DNA from: Eisenbergiella tayi
Lineage (GTDB): Bacteria; Bacillota; Clostridia; Lachnospirales; Lachnospiraceae
DNA length: 64,000 nucleotides
Assembly (NCBI RefSeq): GCF_001881565.1
Contig: NZ_MPDJ01000005.1
Location: 62,001 to 126,000, forward strand
Direction: 5' to 3'
The position numbers and the translations under genes are program-made. This document shows, piece after piece, positions 18,070 to 26,495 of this stretch. Position 1 is the first letter of the stretch. Each line of letters opens with the position of its first letter. The notes under the pieces are model-generated. The model saw nothing but the letters and a program-made list of their open reading frames with translations. It was not told the origin of the DNA and searched no databases.

Positions 18070-18081
18070 GTAACATAAAAA

Positions 18082-18105
18082 ACACGGCCGATTCTTCGGC
18101 CGTGT
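18082..18105 (-). terminator. rplKA terminator
   Basis: A perfect 10-bp stem (18082-18091 with 18096-18105) with a 4-nt loop is followed by TTTTTTATG on the minus strand, 17 bp past the rplA stop. Confidence 0.9.
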
Positions 18106-18122
18106 CCGTATTAACGCGAGAA

Positions 18123-18812
18123 TTAATATTTGGCAACAGATACCTTTACGCCAGGTCCCATAGTGGATGCCAAAGTAATGCTTTTCAGATACTGTCCTTT
18201 TAAAGCTGAAGGTTTTGCTTTTGTGATTGCATCCATAAGTGCATTGAAGTTCTCAAGCAGCTTTTCTTCAGTAAAGGAAGCTTTTCCAACCGGAACATGA
18301 ACAATATTGGACTTATCCAGTCTGTATTCAATTTTACCGGCTTTGATATCGTTAATAGCCTTGGTTACATCCATTGTTACGGTACCGGCCTTAGGGTTGG
18401 GCATTAAGCCTTTGGGTCCCAGAACCTTACCGAGACGTCCAACCACACCCATCATGTCAGGGGTAGCAACAACAACGTCAAAGTCAAGCCAGCCTTCATT
18501 CTGGATCTTGGGGATGAGTTCGTCTCCGCCTACATAATCTGCTCCTGCAGCTTCTGCTTCGTTTACTTTATCACCCTTTGCAAAAACCAGAACCTTAACT
18601 GTTTTACCTGTTCCGTTGGGAAGTACAACAGCGCCGCGGATCTGCTGCTCTGCATGACGTCCGTCGCAGCCTGTTCTGATATGAACTTCGATGGTCTCAT
18701 CGAATTTGGCGGTAGCTGTTTTCTTTGCCAGTGCGATTGCATCAGCAGGTTCATAAGCGGCAGCGCGATCTACTAATTTAGCGGCTTCGCTGTATTTTTT
18801 ACCATGTTTCAT
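18123..18812 (-). CDS. rplA: 50S ribosomal protein L1
   Basis: 229 residues beginning MKHGKKYSEAAKLVD. A TTG two codons earlier is only two bases from GGAGG and is rejected; the ATG at 18812 is eight bases away. The L1 family block LMPNPKAGTVTMDV and the rRNA-binding ends are complete. L1 forms the mobile stalk by the E site and in many bacteria represses the rplKA mRNA. It follows rplK by 93 nt. Confidence 0.97.
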   Translation of the reverse strand: MKHGKKYSEAAKLVDRAAAYEPADAIALAKKTATAKFDETIEVHIRTGCDGRHAEQQIRGAVVLPNGTGKTVKVLVFAKGDKVNEAEAAGADYVGGDELIPKIQNEGWLDFDVVVATPDMMGVVGRLGKVLGPKGLMPNPKAGTVTMDVTKAINDIKAGKIEYRLDKSNIVHVPVGKASFTEEKLLENFNALMDAITKAKPSALKGQYLKSITLASTMGPGVKVSVAKY

Positions 18813-18837
18813 TTTCAATTCCTCCGTTGGTTATTAA

Positions 18838-18891
18838 CGCAGTACTTGTGTTTTCGGCCTCTCCCTGTGCGGAGTTGCCGGAATACTGCTC
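18838..18891 (-). promoter_or_regulatory. structured rplK-rplA intercistronic element
   Basis: On the minus strand GCAGTA pairs with a distant TACTGC. Inside this, CCGGC/GCCG and CTCC/GGAG helices are stacked. It ends about 25 nt before rplA, close to its ribosome site, so a role in L1 autoregulation is plausible. This is a structure drawn by eye from a single sequence. Confidence 0.4.
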
Positions 18892-18905
18892 CCAATTAAT
18901 TTGTT

Positions 18906-19331
18906 TTAGTCTTCTACTACAATACCCATGCTTCTTGCCGTACCAGCGATCATGCTCATTGCTGATTCCAGGCTTGCAGCATTCAGGTCAGGCATCTTCA
19001 TTTCTGCGATTTCCTTAACCTTATCCTTGGAGATAGTTGCAACCTTGGTCTTGTTCGGAACACCGGAACCGGATTTTAAGTTGCATGCTTTCTTCAGCAG
19101 TACTGCAGCAGGCGGAGTCTTGGTTACAAAACTGAAGCTTCTGTCTGCGTAAACAGTAATTACAACGGGGATGATTAAATCACCTTTGTCTGCTGTTCTT
19201 GCATTGAACTGTTTGGTAAATTCAACAATGTTAACACCGTGCTGTCCAAGCGCAGGACCAACCGGGGGAGCTGGTGTCGCTTTACCAGCAGGAATCTGTA
19301 ACTTGATGTATCCTGTAACTTTCTTTGCCAT
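18906..19331 (-). CDS. rplK: 50S ribosomal protein L11
   Basis: 141 residues starting MAKKVTGYIKLQIPAGKATP. A GTG three codons earlier overlaps the AGGAGG site and is rejected. The N-terminal domain with PPVGPALGQHGVN and the C-terminal 23S-binding domain (MPDLNAASLESAMSMIAGTA) are complete. L11 binds the GTPase-associated centre and is needed for RelA-type sensing of stalled ribosomes. It lies between nusG and rplA in the usual order. Confidence 0.98.
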   Translation of the reverse strand: MAKKVTGYIKLQIPAGKATPAPPVGPALGQHGVNIVEFTKQFNARTADKGDLIIPVVITVYADRSFSFVTKTPPAAVLLKKACNLKSGSGVPNKTKVATISKDKVKEIAEMKMPDLNAASLESAMSMIAGTARSMGIVVED

Positions 19332-19341
19332 GTCAGGCACC

Positions 19342-19470
19342 TCCTAAATATAATGTGGTATGGCGCAGCCGGAATGCACGTGATTCACTCACGCGGCCCG
19401 CTCCTTCGCCCGAAGAGGGATGAAGCCGGAACGCTGCTTCCACAGTTCAACGGATTACTCCATTAAACAT
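19342..19470 (-). promoter_or_regulatory. structured leader upstream of rplK
   Basis: The 143-nt gap between nusG and rplK is GC-rich and foldable. GTGG..GCAGC pairs with GCTGC..CCAC, enclosing a CTTCGGGCGAAG hairpin and a CGTGA/TCACG hairpin. I see no promoter in it. It could be a target for L1 or L11 feedback or an RNA-processing site. The evidence is a single sequence folded by eye. Confidence 0.35.
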
Positions 19471-19474
19471 CAAA

Positions 19475-19993
19475 CTATTGTGATTTACGAACCTCTGCAA
19501 AACTGATTTCAACAGGCGTTTCCCTGCCGAACAGCTCCACATTAATCGTAGCGGTCTGCTTGCTGTAGTCGATTCTCTGCACAACGCCGACCGTATCCTT
19601 CCAGGCCCCTGCAACAACAACGATCATATCGCCCTCTGCAAAGTCGATGGAAACATTCTCTTGCTTAATGCCAAGCGGCTTCATTTCCGCTTCCGTAAGC
19701 GGCACCGGTTTGCTTCCCGGTCCTACAAACCCTGTTACACCTCTGGTATTACGTACGACATACCAGGTATCATCATTCATGACCATGTTAATCAGGACAT
19801 AGCCGGGGAACATCTTCTTCTGGACTGTTTTCCTTGCTCCGTTTTTCATCTCCACTACATCCTGCATGGGGACGCGGACCTCCAGAATTTCTTCTTCCAG
19901 GTGCCTGTTTTCTATTGTCTTCTCAATGTTGGCCTTTACCTTATTCTCATATCCGGAATAGGTATGGACCACATACCAGTTTGTTTCTGCCAT
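19475..19993 (-). CDS. nusG: transcription termination/antitermination factor NusG
   Basis: 172 residues. The NGN domain starts NWYVVHTYSGYENKV and contains MFPGYVLI; the KOW domain near residues 120-155 has GDMIVVVAGAWKDTVGVVQ. Length and order are normal for the family. NusG binds elongating RNA polymerase and couples it to Rho or the ribosome. It starts 15 bp after secE. Confidence 0.97.
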   Translation of the reverse strand: MAETNWYVVHTYSGYENKVKANIEKTIENRHLEEEILEVRVPMQDVVEMKNGARKTVQKKMFPGYVLINMVMNDDTWYVVRNTRGVTGFVGPGSKPVPLTEAEMKPLGIKQENVSIDFAEGDMIVVVAGAWKDTVGVVQRIDYSKQTATINVELFGRETPVEISFAEVRKSQ

Positions 19994-20008
19994 ACGTTAC
20001 CCCCACTG

Positions 20009-20215
20009 TTATTTTACAAGGAAATCAACTGCATACTGAAGGATCATGTCCAATATGGCAATGACGCCTCCCAGTACAATTGAAACCCCAACAACAGCAA
20101 CGGACTGTCTCAGCAGCAGATCCCTGTCCGGCCATGTGATTTTTTTGAATTCAGCTTTTACACCATCAAAGAATTTCGGCTTGGACGCTTTTTCTTCACT
20201 TGAGGAATTTCCCAT
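20009..20215 (-). CDS. secE: preprotein translocase subunit SecE
   Basis: 68 residues: a polar N-terminus, the conserved amphipathic VKAEFKKITWPDRDLLLRQS, then one membrane segment (about 39-62). This is the short single-span form usual in Firmicutes. It is a core part of the SecYEG channel. The gap to rpmG is 29 bp and to nusG 15 bp. Confidence 0.97.
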   Translation of the reverse strand: MGNSSSEEKASKPKFFDGVKAEFKKITWPDRDLLLRQSVAVVGVSIVLGGVIAILDMILQYAVDFLVK

Positions 20216-20244
20216 TACTTACACCTCTCTGTCCGTTGGGCTGA

Positions 20245-20394
20245 TTATTTGGTCTCTTTGTGCGTTGTGTGCTTCTTGCAGAATCTGCAGTATTTGCTGG
20301 TTTCCATTCTGTCCGGATGTGTTTTCTTATCCTTCGTTGTGTTGTAGTTACGCTGCTTGCACTCCGTACATGCCAATGTGATTCTTGTACGCAT
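20245..20394 (-). CDS. rpmG: 50S ribosomal protein L33
   Basis: 49 residues, translated by hand: it begins MRTRITLACTECKQRNY and ends KYCRFCKKHTTHKETK. Two CxxC pairs (Cys9/Cys12 and Cys36/Cys39) make this the zinc-binding form of L33. AAGGAGG stands nine bases before the ATG. The rpmG-secE-nusG order is standard for Firmicutes. Confidence 0.96.
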   Translation of the reverse strand: MRTRITLACTECKQRNYNTTKDKKTHPDRMETSKYCRFCKKHTTHKETK

Positions 20395-20577
20395 GGTATT
20401 CTACCTCCTTGCTTTTCTCTGTTAACCTATATTTTTCTCACGATAGTTTCCCGTCTTTATCCATTCTATGAATACCGACAAACGCCCGTGGTCAATCCCC
20501 TCCCGGGCAATTGACGTATCCGGTCTTTTCTGAATTTTAAGCATAAAAAAAAGACCTAAATCTCATCTCGCCATATG

Positions 20578-20607
20578 ACTATAGCACAGGATATCCCGTA
20601 AAGTCAA
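20578..20607 (-). promoter_or_regulatory. rpmG-secE-nusG promoter
   Basis: TTGACT (20602-20607), an 18-bp spacer and TATAGT (20578-20583) on the minus strand overlap the last codons of the phosphopantetheinyl transferase gene. The start near 20571 would give a leader of about 177 nt. No terminator separates the NRPS operon from this unit, so readthrough is possible. Confidence 0.65.
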
Positions 20608-21191
20608 GCATTTTCATAATAAAGGGATATGTTTTGAATTTCTTTTGCACACAGACAGAGGCTGTAGTCAGGACTGAAGGGAATGCTGCGAAGCTGTATG
20701 CCGTTGATCTCCTTTGCCAGCCCATCCTCCGAAGCGGCGGAAAACCCGCCGAAATCCTCACCGATACCGCTGCCCGTGAACTTCACATAGCTCTCCTTCG
20801 CCGCCCAGACGTCAAAGAAATCGCGGTAATTGTTCTTTTTCAGATATTCATTTTCCAGCGGATGGAAAAAACGCTTTGAAATATGTTCTCTTCTTCCTTT
20901 TGTATGCTGCTGCAGATCCAGGCCCACCTCCTGGGCAGCCATGGCGCAGGCCCAGAAATCCCCGCTGTGGCTGATGGAAAAATGAAGCCAGGGGTATTCC
21001 GGGAAATAAGGCTTGCCCCGCAGTCCCTTCTCCACCCGGAATGAAGCCTCCTTCGAAGGTCCTTCCCCTCCTTCCCCAAAAGCATAACGGGCCGCCGCCC
21101 TGGAAAGGAAAAGGGGGGACTGGCTTTTATCATCCCGCTTATCCTGCATACGGTAAATATAAACAGCAATCCCTTCCTTTTTCTCCATCAT
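20604..21191 (-). CDS. 4'-phosphopantetheinyl transferase (Sfp type)
   Basis: 195 residues with the Sfp-family motifs HFSISHSGDFWACAMA, EVGLDLQ (Mg-binding Asp) and the C-terminal WAAKESYVKFTG. It transfers phosphopantetheine from CoA to the active serine of carrier domains. Two base pairs separate it from the acyl carrier protein gene. It is the last gene of the NRPS operon and so is expected to activate the ACP and both NRPS carrier domains. It is shorter than Sfp itself (about 224 residues) but has all key residues. Confidence 0.9.
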   Translation of the reverse strand: MMEKKEGIAVYIYRMQDKRDDKSQSPLFLSRAAARYAFGEGGEGPSKEASFRVEKGLRGKPYFPEYPWLHFSISHSGDFWACAMAAQEVGLDLQQHTKGRREHISKRFFHPLENEYLKKNNYRDFFDVWAAKESYVKFTGSGIGEDFGGFSAASEDGLAKEINGIQLRSIPFSPDYSLCLCAKEIQNISLYYENA

Positions 21192-21193
21192 CT

Positions 21194-21421
21194 TTAAACC
21201 TCAAGCCCCTTTTCTTCCATATAAGAGATAACATCCTTTACCTGGTGCAGCTGCCACACATCCCTGTTTGGGATCGTCGTATCAAAATATTCCTCAAAGG
21301 CGCTGACAATATTCATGATTTCATAAGAGTTCAGCCTCAGATCCTGAACGAAATCCGTATCGTAATTAATGTCATTTTTGCCTGTAACCTGAAAAACAAT
21401 TTTTCTTATCAGTTCCAGCAT
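21194..21421 (-). CDS. acyl carrier protein
   Basis: 75 residues, acidic, mostly helical. The carrier serine is Ser32 in LRLNSYEIMNIV, a variant of the usual DSL/NSL site. It lies 18 bp after the acyl-AMP ligase and 2 bp before the phosphopantetheinyl transferase. Such ligase-ACP pairs typically load a fatty acid and hand it to the first condensation domain of a lipopeptide NRPS. Confidence 0.9.
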   Translation of the reverse strand: MLELIRKIVFQVTGKNDINYDTDFVQDLRLNSYEIMNIVSAFEEYFDTTIPNRDVWQLHQVKDVISYMEEKGLEV

Positions 21422-21439
21422 TTCAAATCTCTCCTTCTT

Positions 21440-23098
21440 TCAGACCATATGTCTCTTGATTTTTTTGGAAGCAGTCTTGGAAAACTCCTGCTCTCTTATA
21501 TTCACCATCTGTACCTGCTGATAAAAGGGAAGGTGGGAATTGATTTTGTTTATTTCCTCCTGGAGCTGCTCCAGGATCTCATAAGAGGAAAGGCCCTTTG
21601 CCCTCTCCGGATCCGGATAGATGCTGGCCGCCAGCTTCACATCATCCGCAGAGGCCCCGCTTACGGCCCCGTATACCAGCACATCCTTCACCAGGGGGAT
21701 CATGCCGATTTTTTCTTCCAGCTTCTCGGGAGAGATTTTTTTCCCGTTCTTGAATACAATCAGGTTCTTTTTACGTCCGGTTATGTACAGAAAGCCGTCT
21801 CTTCCCAGATAACCCAGATCACCTGTTTTGAACCATTCCCCCTGCATCACCTCGGCGGTCAGCTCCGGTGACTTATAATATCCGTTCATGACATTTTTGC
21901 CGCGGACAAGGATTTCCTCATTTTCGATTTTCACTTCACAGTGGGGAAGCACATGGCCCACCGAATCCATGTCATAGGAATAATTGCTGTTTACGGATAC
22001 CAGAGGGGAGCATTCGGTGATGCCGTAGCCCTGAAGCACCAGAATGCCCAGCATAAGGAATTCTTCCGCGATTTCCTTATTCAGATGGGCGCCTCCGCAG
22101 ATGATGGTGCGCAGGGTGCCCACACATTTCTGACGGACATCCTCCAGCACTTTGATCCTTGTTTTAATGCCCATTTTTCTCAGCACACGCTGCAGACGCA
22201 GAAGACGGCGGAGCCCTTCTTCCTGTCCCTCCCTCTCCGCATTCAGCCAGAGCTGGTTATGAATCGCTTCTATCATAAGGGGCACGGTCAGCATGGATTC
22301 CGCCCGGGACAGATGCAGATCCCGCATCACTGTTTTCAGGTCTCCGTTGATGATCAGGGCCGCCCCTCTCACCAGGGTGGCGAGCACCGCACAGGTCATG
22401 CCATAGGTATGGTAAAAAGGAAGGGAGGTAAACACCCTTTCTCCCGCGGATACATAGACGCTGGAATCGCTGGCATTGTAGAGAATGGCCTGGTTGCTGA
22501 GCATAACCGGTTTGGAAATGCTGGTGGTGCCGGAGGTAAAGGCAATAGCCGCCGTCTGTCTCACTTCTATGGGAGGATATACCGCCGGTCCGTTCTGGGC
22601 AAGATAGTTTTCTCCTTCCTCACACAGCCGGGAAAAAGTTAAAACGCCGTCCTCCTTCGCATCTCCCAGAAGCACGAACATCTGAATCCGCTCTTTCCCT
22701 TCCGGCACCTCCTCACAGATGGGAAGGCACACATCGGAGGCGAATACCGCCTCCACCTCAGCCATCTGCATCATCTGCCATATGCTTTCATTCGACTGCT
22801 CCGCGTCAATACATACCGCTGTTCCCCCGCAGGAAGCCACCGCAAGATAGGTAACTATCCATGCATAGCTGTTTTCACCTACTATCGCGATATTTTTGCC
22901 CGCAAGCCCGCGGCCGCAGATGGCCCCTCTCAGCTGGCTGACCTCTCCGGCAAGCTCCCGGAAGCTCCTGCTTTCTTCCGTCCGGTTCCTTAAAAACCAT
23001 GATACGGCGGTTTTATCACCGAATGCCTTCTCTATTCCGTCCATAAATGCATCAAAGGTATCGTAATAGGTTACATCATTGCGTGGAAAATTCTTCAT
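21440..23098 (-). CDS. AMP-dependent acyl ligase (acyl-ACP/CoA synthetase)
   Basis: 552 residues of the ANL superfamily. The ATP-binding loop is AIAFTSGTTSISKPVML. Later motifs are LQGYGITECSP, the hinge GDLGYLGRDGFLYITGRKKNLI, and a C-terminal lysine in FSKTASKKIKRH. A long insertion around 290-330 (ERE..GLRRLLRLQRVLRKMG) resembles long-chain fatty acyl ligases. Its operon place next to an ACP argues for acyl-ACP formation. Together they should supply the acyl starter to the NRPS. Confidence 0.88.
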   Translation of the reverse strand: MKNFPRNDVTYYDTFDAFMDGIEKAFGDKTAVSWFLRNRTEESRSFRELAGEVSQLRGAICGRGLAGKNIAIVGENSYAWIVTYLAVASCGGTAVCIDAEQSNESIWQMMQMAEVEAVFASDVCLPICEEVPEGKERIQMFVLLGDAKEDGVLTFSRLCEEGENYLAQNGPAVYPPIEVRQTAAIAFTSGTTSISKPVMLSNQAILYNASDSSVYVSAGERVFTSLPFYHTYGMTCAVLATLVRGAALIINGDLKTVMRDLHLSRAESMLTVPLMIEAIHNQLWLNAEREGQEEGLRRLLRLQRVLRKMGIKTRIKVLEDVRQKCVGTLRTIICGGAHLNKEIAEEFLMLGILVLQGYGITECSPLVSVNSNYSYDMDSVGHVLPHCEVKIENEEILVRGKNVMNGYYKSPELTAEVMQGEWFKTGDLGYLGRDGFLYITGRKKNLIVFKNGKKISPEKLEEKIGMIPLVKDVLVYGAVSGASADDVKLAASIYPDPERAKGLSSYEILEQLQEEINKINSHLPFYQQVQMVNIREQEFSKTASKKIKRHMV

Positions 23099-23101
23099 TT
23101 T

Positions 23102-24595
23102 TTATTCTCCCTCTCCTGATTCTTTTCCGGTATCATATTTTTCACCGAATTTTTCTTCTCCCATACTTTCCAGCATTTCCAGAAAAGCATCCACTACATG
23201 AGGGGCAAACTGTGTCCCTTTTCCCTTTTCCAATTCCTCCACGGCCGCCTGCAGCGACAGATTGCTGCGGTAATGCCGGTGGGAGGTCATGGCGTCAAAG
23301 GAATCAGCCACCGCAATAATCTTGGATTCCTCCGGTATTTCATCTCCCTTAAGCCCGTCCGGATATCCCCTTCCGTCAATTCGTTCATGATGGTGCCGCA
23401 CGATGGGCACCACATCGTTAAACAGAGTGATGGCGGAAAGTATCTTGGCGCCTTTATCCGAATGTTTCTTTATGTTTTCATATTCCTGGTCGTCCAGTTT
23501 GTCCGGCTTCATCAGTATTTTATCGGAGATCCCCACCTTGCCGATGTCATGGAACAGGCCGGCCAGCCGGACTCTGTCCACAAACCTCTTATCCTTCTTC
23601 AGCCATTCGGCCAGATCCGCCGCCAGGTCGGAAACCCTGTCCGAGTGGCCCCTTGTATAAATATCTCTCTCATCCACAACGGTGCGCATCGCATTAATAA
23701 TTTCCACATAGCTCTCATTCAGCTGCTCATAAGCCCTGGTAAGCTCTTCGTTTTTGGCGCTGACAAGCCGGTGGAGCTGGCTGTTATGAATGGCTGAGGA
23801 TATCTGCCTGGTATAGATTTCCAGCATCTGTACCTGCACATACTCAGGCCCGGGACACATTGCCGTGCCCAGAACCCCTATGGCCTCATGCTTTTCATCC
23901 TCTATGGCCGCCAGCATGAGATCCTCCGTACAGATGACCGTCTGTCCGTCAAACCGGTTATTTTCCACAATACCCGGCACATCCTCCTTACGGATATTTC
24001 CAATCACGTGAATGGCCGCGTCTCCGTTCTCCTGCATGCCGGGCATCATAAGGAAGGCTCCTTCCCCCTGGAATACATCCTGGGCGATCCGGAGAATGCT
24101 TTCAAAAATGGACTGGGTGTTATCCAGATCATACAGCTGCGGCAGGGATTCCATGATCTGGGACAGCCCGCTTTTGTAATTCTGTATGATCCGCATCTGG
24201 GAAATGGATTTCACACAGGATTCCACCAGCAGCTCCAGCTGGTCAAAACGGTCGCTTTTCTCGTAATAGCCCTGTATATCCAGTTCTCTGATGGTTTTGA
24301 TAGGCGGCGCCATGCTTTTATGGCCCGTCAGCAGGATGATGTATATATCCTTATCAAATTTGCGGATTTCCTCCACCACCTGATCGCCGCATATGGGTGT
24401 CATCAGAAAATCCAGAAGCAGTATGTCATAATTTCCCTCCCGCACCCGTTTGATGGCGAGATAAGGATCATTGATTACATCCACATAGTAACCGGAACGC
24501 TGAAAATATGCCTGTAACGTGGATGTCATGATGACGTCATCATCTAACGTCAGGATTCGGAAATCCTTATGCAGCGTCCTCCTGTTTTTTCTCAT
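23102..24595 (-). CDS. response regulator with HD-GYP output domain
   Basis: 497 residues. The receiver domain (about 10-125) has its phospho-acceptor at Asp62 (ILLLDFLMTP), with Asp18-Asp20, Thr90 and Lys113 completing the site. A GAF-like middle (about 145-290) leads to an HD-GYP domain with LFHDIGKVGI, HHHERIDGRGYP and DSFDAMTSHR. HD-GYP enzymes hydrolyse cyclic di-GMP. There is no DNA-binding domain, so the output is enzymatic. Gaps of 6 bp to the kinase and 3 bp to the ligase show it is part of the NRPS operon and the probable partner of that kinase. Confidence 0.9.
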   Translation of the reverse strand: MRKNRRTLHKDFRILTLDDDVIMTSTLQAYFQRSGYYVDVINDPYLAIKRVREGNYDILLLDFLMTPICGDQVVEEIRKFDKDIYIILLTGHKSMAPPIKTIRELDIQGYYEKSDRFDQLELLVESCVKSISQMRIIQNYKSGLSQIMESLPQLYDLDNTQSIFESILRIAQDVFQGEGAFLMMPGMQENGDAAIHVIGNIRKEDVPGIVENNRFDGQTVICTEDLMLAAIEDEKHEAIGVLGTAMCPGPEYVQVQMLEIYTRQISSAIHNSQLHRLVSAKNEELTRAYEQLNESYVEIINAMRTVVDERDIYTRGHSDRVSDLAADLAEWLKKDKRFVDRVRLAGLFHDIGKVGISDKILMKPDKLDDQEYENIKKHSDKGAKILSAITLFNDVVPIVRHHHERIDGRGYPDGLKGDEIPEESKIIAVADSFDAMTSHRHYRSNLSLQAAVEELEKGKGTQFAPHVVDAFLEMLESMGEEKFGEKYDTGKESGEGE

Positions 24596-24601
24596 CCTCT
24601 T

Positions 24602-26473
24602 TTAATCCCCCTTGTTCTTTCCGGTTTTCTCTTCCTGTACCTCGCTCAGCGGAATGGAAACACCAACGATGGCGCCACCTTCCGGGTTATCCTCCACCCA
24701 CATATTCCCGCCGAATTTTCCTTTGACCACAGCATCGGATATATAAAGCCCCAGGCCTGTTCCATGCGCGCCTTTATTGGTAACCATGGCCCTGAACAAA
24801 CGCTCCTTCACTCCTGCGCTGATGCCGGTTCCCGTATCCTTTACATAAATCTTCAGGTTATCCTCATCCTTTTTCACACCGATGACGATATCCCCTCCGC
24901 CCACCTGCTTCTGGGAATAAATGGCGTTGGAAAGAAGATTGTTCAATACCTGCACCAGATTATTGACATCACCGCGGATAGTATAGGTGCAATTCTCTTC
25001 CGTTTCCGTTATTACCCTGCTGCCGCTGCTCATCAGCTCATGTCTCATGAGAAGCATACTTCTTTTTATCAACTCTTCTGTAGTAAACGTTGCATCAACA
25101 TTGGTATTCACATTGGCCGCCTGTCCTTTTATGGCCGTAATGATATCCGACATATAGGAGGAAGATTCCCGGACCTTTTCAAACCACTGCTCCATTTCCT
25201 TAAAGATTTCCCGGTAATCGTCAGCGGTCACATCGGGATCTTCCAGGCTGTCCCTGCATTCCTCAACCAGATTTTCCACAGCTGAGATACACCCCGATAT
25301 ACTCATTATGGGTGTTTTCAGGTTATGGGCAAGGCCGCCTATCATCTGTCCCAGGGAAGCAAGGCGTTCCTGTTCCATCATCCTGGCCTGGCTGTCCTGA
25401 AGCTGCTGCATGCTCAGCTTCAGCTGGGTCACATCCTTAAAAATTACCACAAAACCGGACAGGATTTCCTTGATATACAAAGGGGTTACATCCACCACAT
25501 AGTAATTCTTTCTTGTTCCCTCGCCGGTGTCTATGGTTACCGCCTGTTCGTAGGATATGGTGGAGCACGCCTCCCTGCTGGAGGTCACGGCGGTAAGCAG
25601 ATTATATATGGCTGTTTTTTTATAGACATCCTCTTTTTTCACACTGTCGCTTAAGTACCGGCTTTTCACGATGCCATAGCCCGATGCCAGTATTTTTTCA
25701 AAGGGCTTGTTATAGCTGATAACCACACCCTTATCACTGAGTACCAGATAGCAGTCTGAAATCCAGTCCAGCACACGCTGCATAGCTATGGGCCTGATAT
25801 CCAGAATATGAAGCTGGTATATGGCAATCCCGTTAAGGATGATGGGCACCATGAAGCTCAGCGGAGTGGCCGTAATCGGGAAGCTGTTTGTCACGGTAGC
25901 CAAAACGCTCACAGTCAGCGGGCTGAGACAGCCAAGGGAAAACATCAGGCACTGCAGCATATAAAGCCGGCTTTTATTATGCAGGGCAAAATTTATCATG
26001 AGGATCAGGCTGACAAGCTGGCACAGCCAGCTGTAAATTCCCGCTATGACGATGTAAGGGCCGAATACAATTTCACTTTTTATTGTGGAAAATACCCTGT
26101 AGTGCAAATGATGCAGGGGATTGGTCCATACCACCAGAATTGTGATCACAGGGATCACAAACAGCCATATAGTCTTTTTCGGCATTTGCTGCCATCCCTT
26201 AACAAAAATCAATGCAATACAGAGACAAAAAACCGGCATCACGGCACCCATGGTGTTGGTACAAGCGTCCCAGAACATGAGCGCCAGTGTATTATCCCTG
26301 GAAGTCAGCTTCATTCCCAGTAATGCGATGACACACAGACCGTAGGATCCCGCCAGCATGAGATAAAATTTATGGATCAGCTGGAGCCTCTTTACCTTGA
26401 AGCTCCAGATAAAAAATAATATGATTGCGATCAAAGCCGCTAAAAAGATGGCAGCAGAAAAATCGGAAACCAT
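24602..26473 (-). CDS. sensor histidine kinase with multi-span N-terminus
   Basis: 623 residues. Seven or eight membrane segments fill residues 1-235, a PAS-like domain follows (about 245-370), then HisKA with His383 in GLAHNLKTPIMSISG and an HATPase domain (NNLLSNAIYSQK, DTGTGISAG, GTGLGLYI). No periplasmic ligand-binding domain is seen, so sensing probably occurs in the membrane. It begins 22 bp after the NRPS stop. Its position inside the biosynthetic operon suggests that it senses the product or the envelope effect of that product. Confidence 0.9.
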   Translation of the reverse strand: MVSDFSAAIFLAALIAIILFFIWSFKVKRLQLIHKFYLMLAGSYGLCVIALLGMKLTSRDNTLALMFWDACTNTMGAVMPVFCLCIALIFVKGWQQMPKKTIWLFVIPVITILVVWTNPLHHLHYRVFSTIKSEIVFGPYIVIAGIYSWLCQLVSLILMINFALHNKSRLYMLQCLMFSLGCLSPLTVSVLATVTNSFPITATPLSFMVPIILNGIAIYQLHILDIRPIAMQRVLDWISDCYLVLSDKGVVISYNKPFEKILASGYGIVKSRYLSDSVKKEDVYKKTAIYNLLTAVTSSREACSTISYEQAVTIDTGEGTRKNYYVVDVTPLYIKEILSGFVVIFKDVTQLKLSMQQLQDSQARMMEQERLASLGQMIGGLAHNLKTPIMSISGCISAVENLVEECRDSLEDPDVTADDYREIFKEMEQWFEKVRESSSYMSDIITAIKGQAANVNTNVDATFTTEELIKRSMLLMRHELMSSGSRVITETEENCTYTIRGDVNNLVQVLNNLLSNAIYSQKQVGGGDIVIGVKKDEDNLKIYVKDTGTGISAGVKERLFRAMVTNKGAHGTGLGLYISDAVVKGKFGGNMWVEDNPEGGAIVGVSIPLSEVQEEKTGKNKGD

Positions 26474-26495
26474 TTGCTTTCCCCCTTCACACGTC

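Noticed and set aside
20443..20500. Second promoter for rpmG (TTGACC near 20490)
   Set aside because: The -35-like box is good, but no -10 falls at 16-18 bp; the promoter at 20578-20607 is better.
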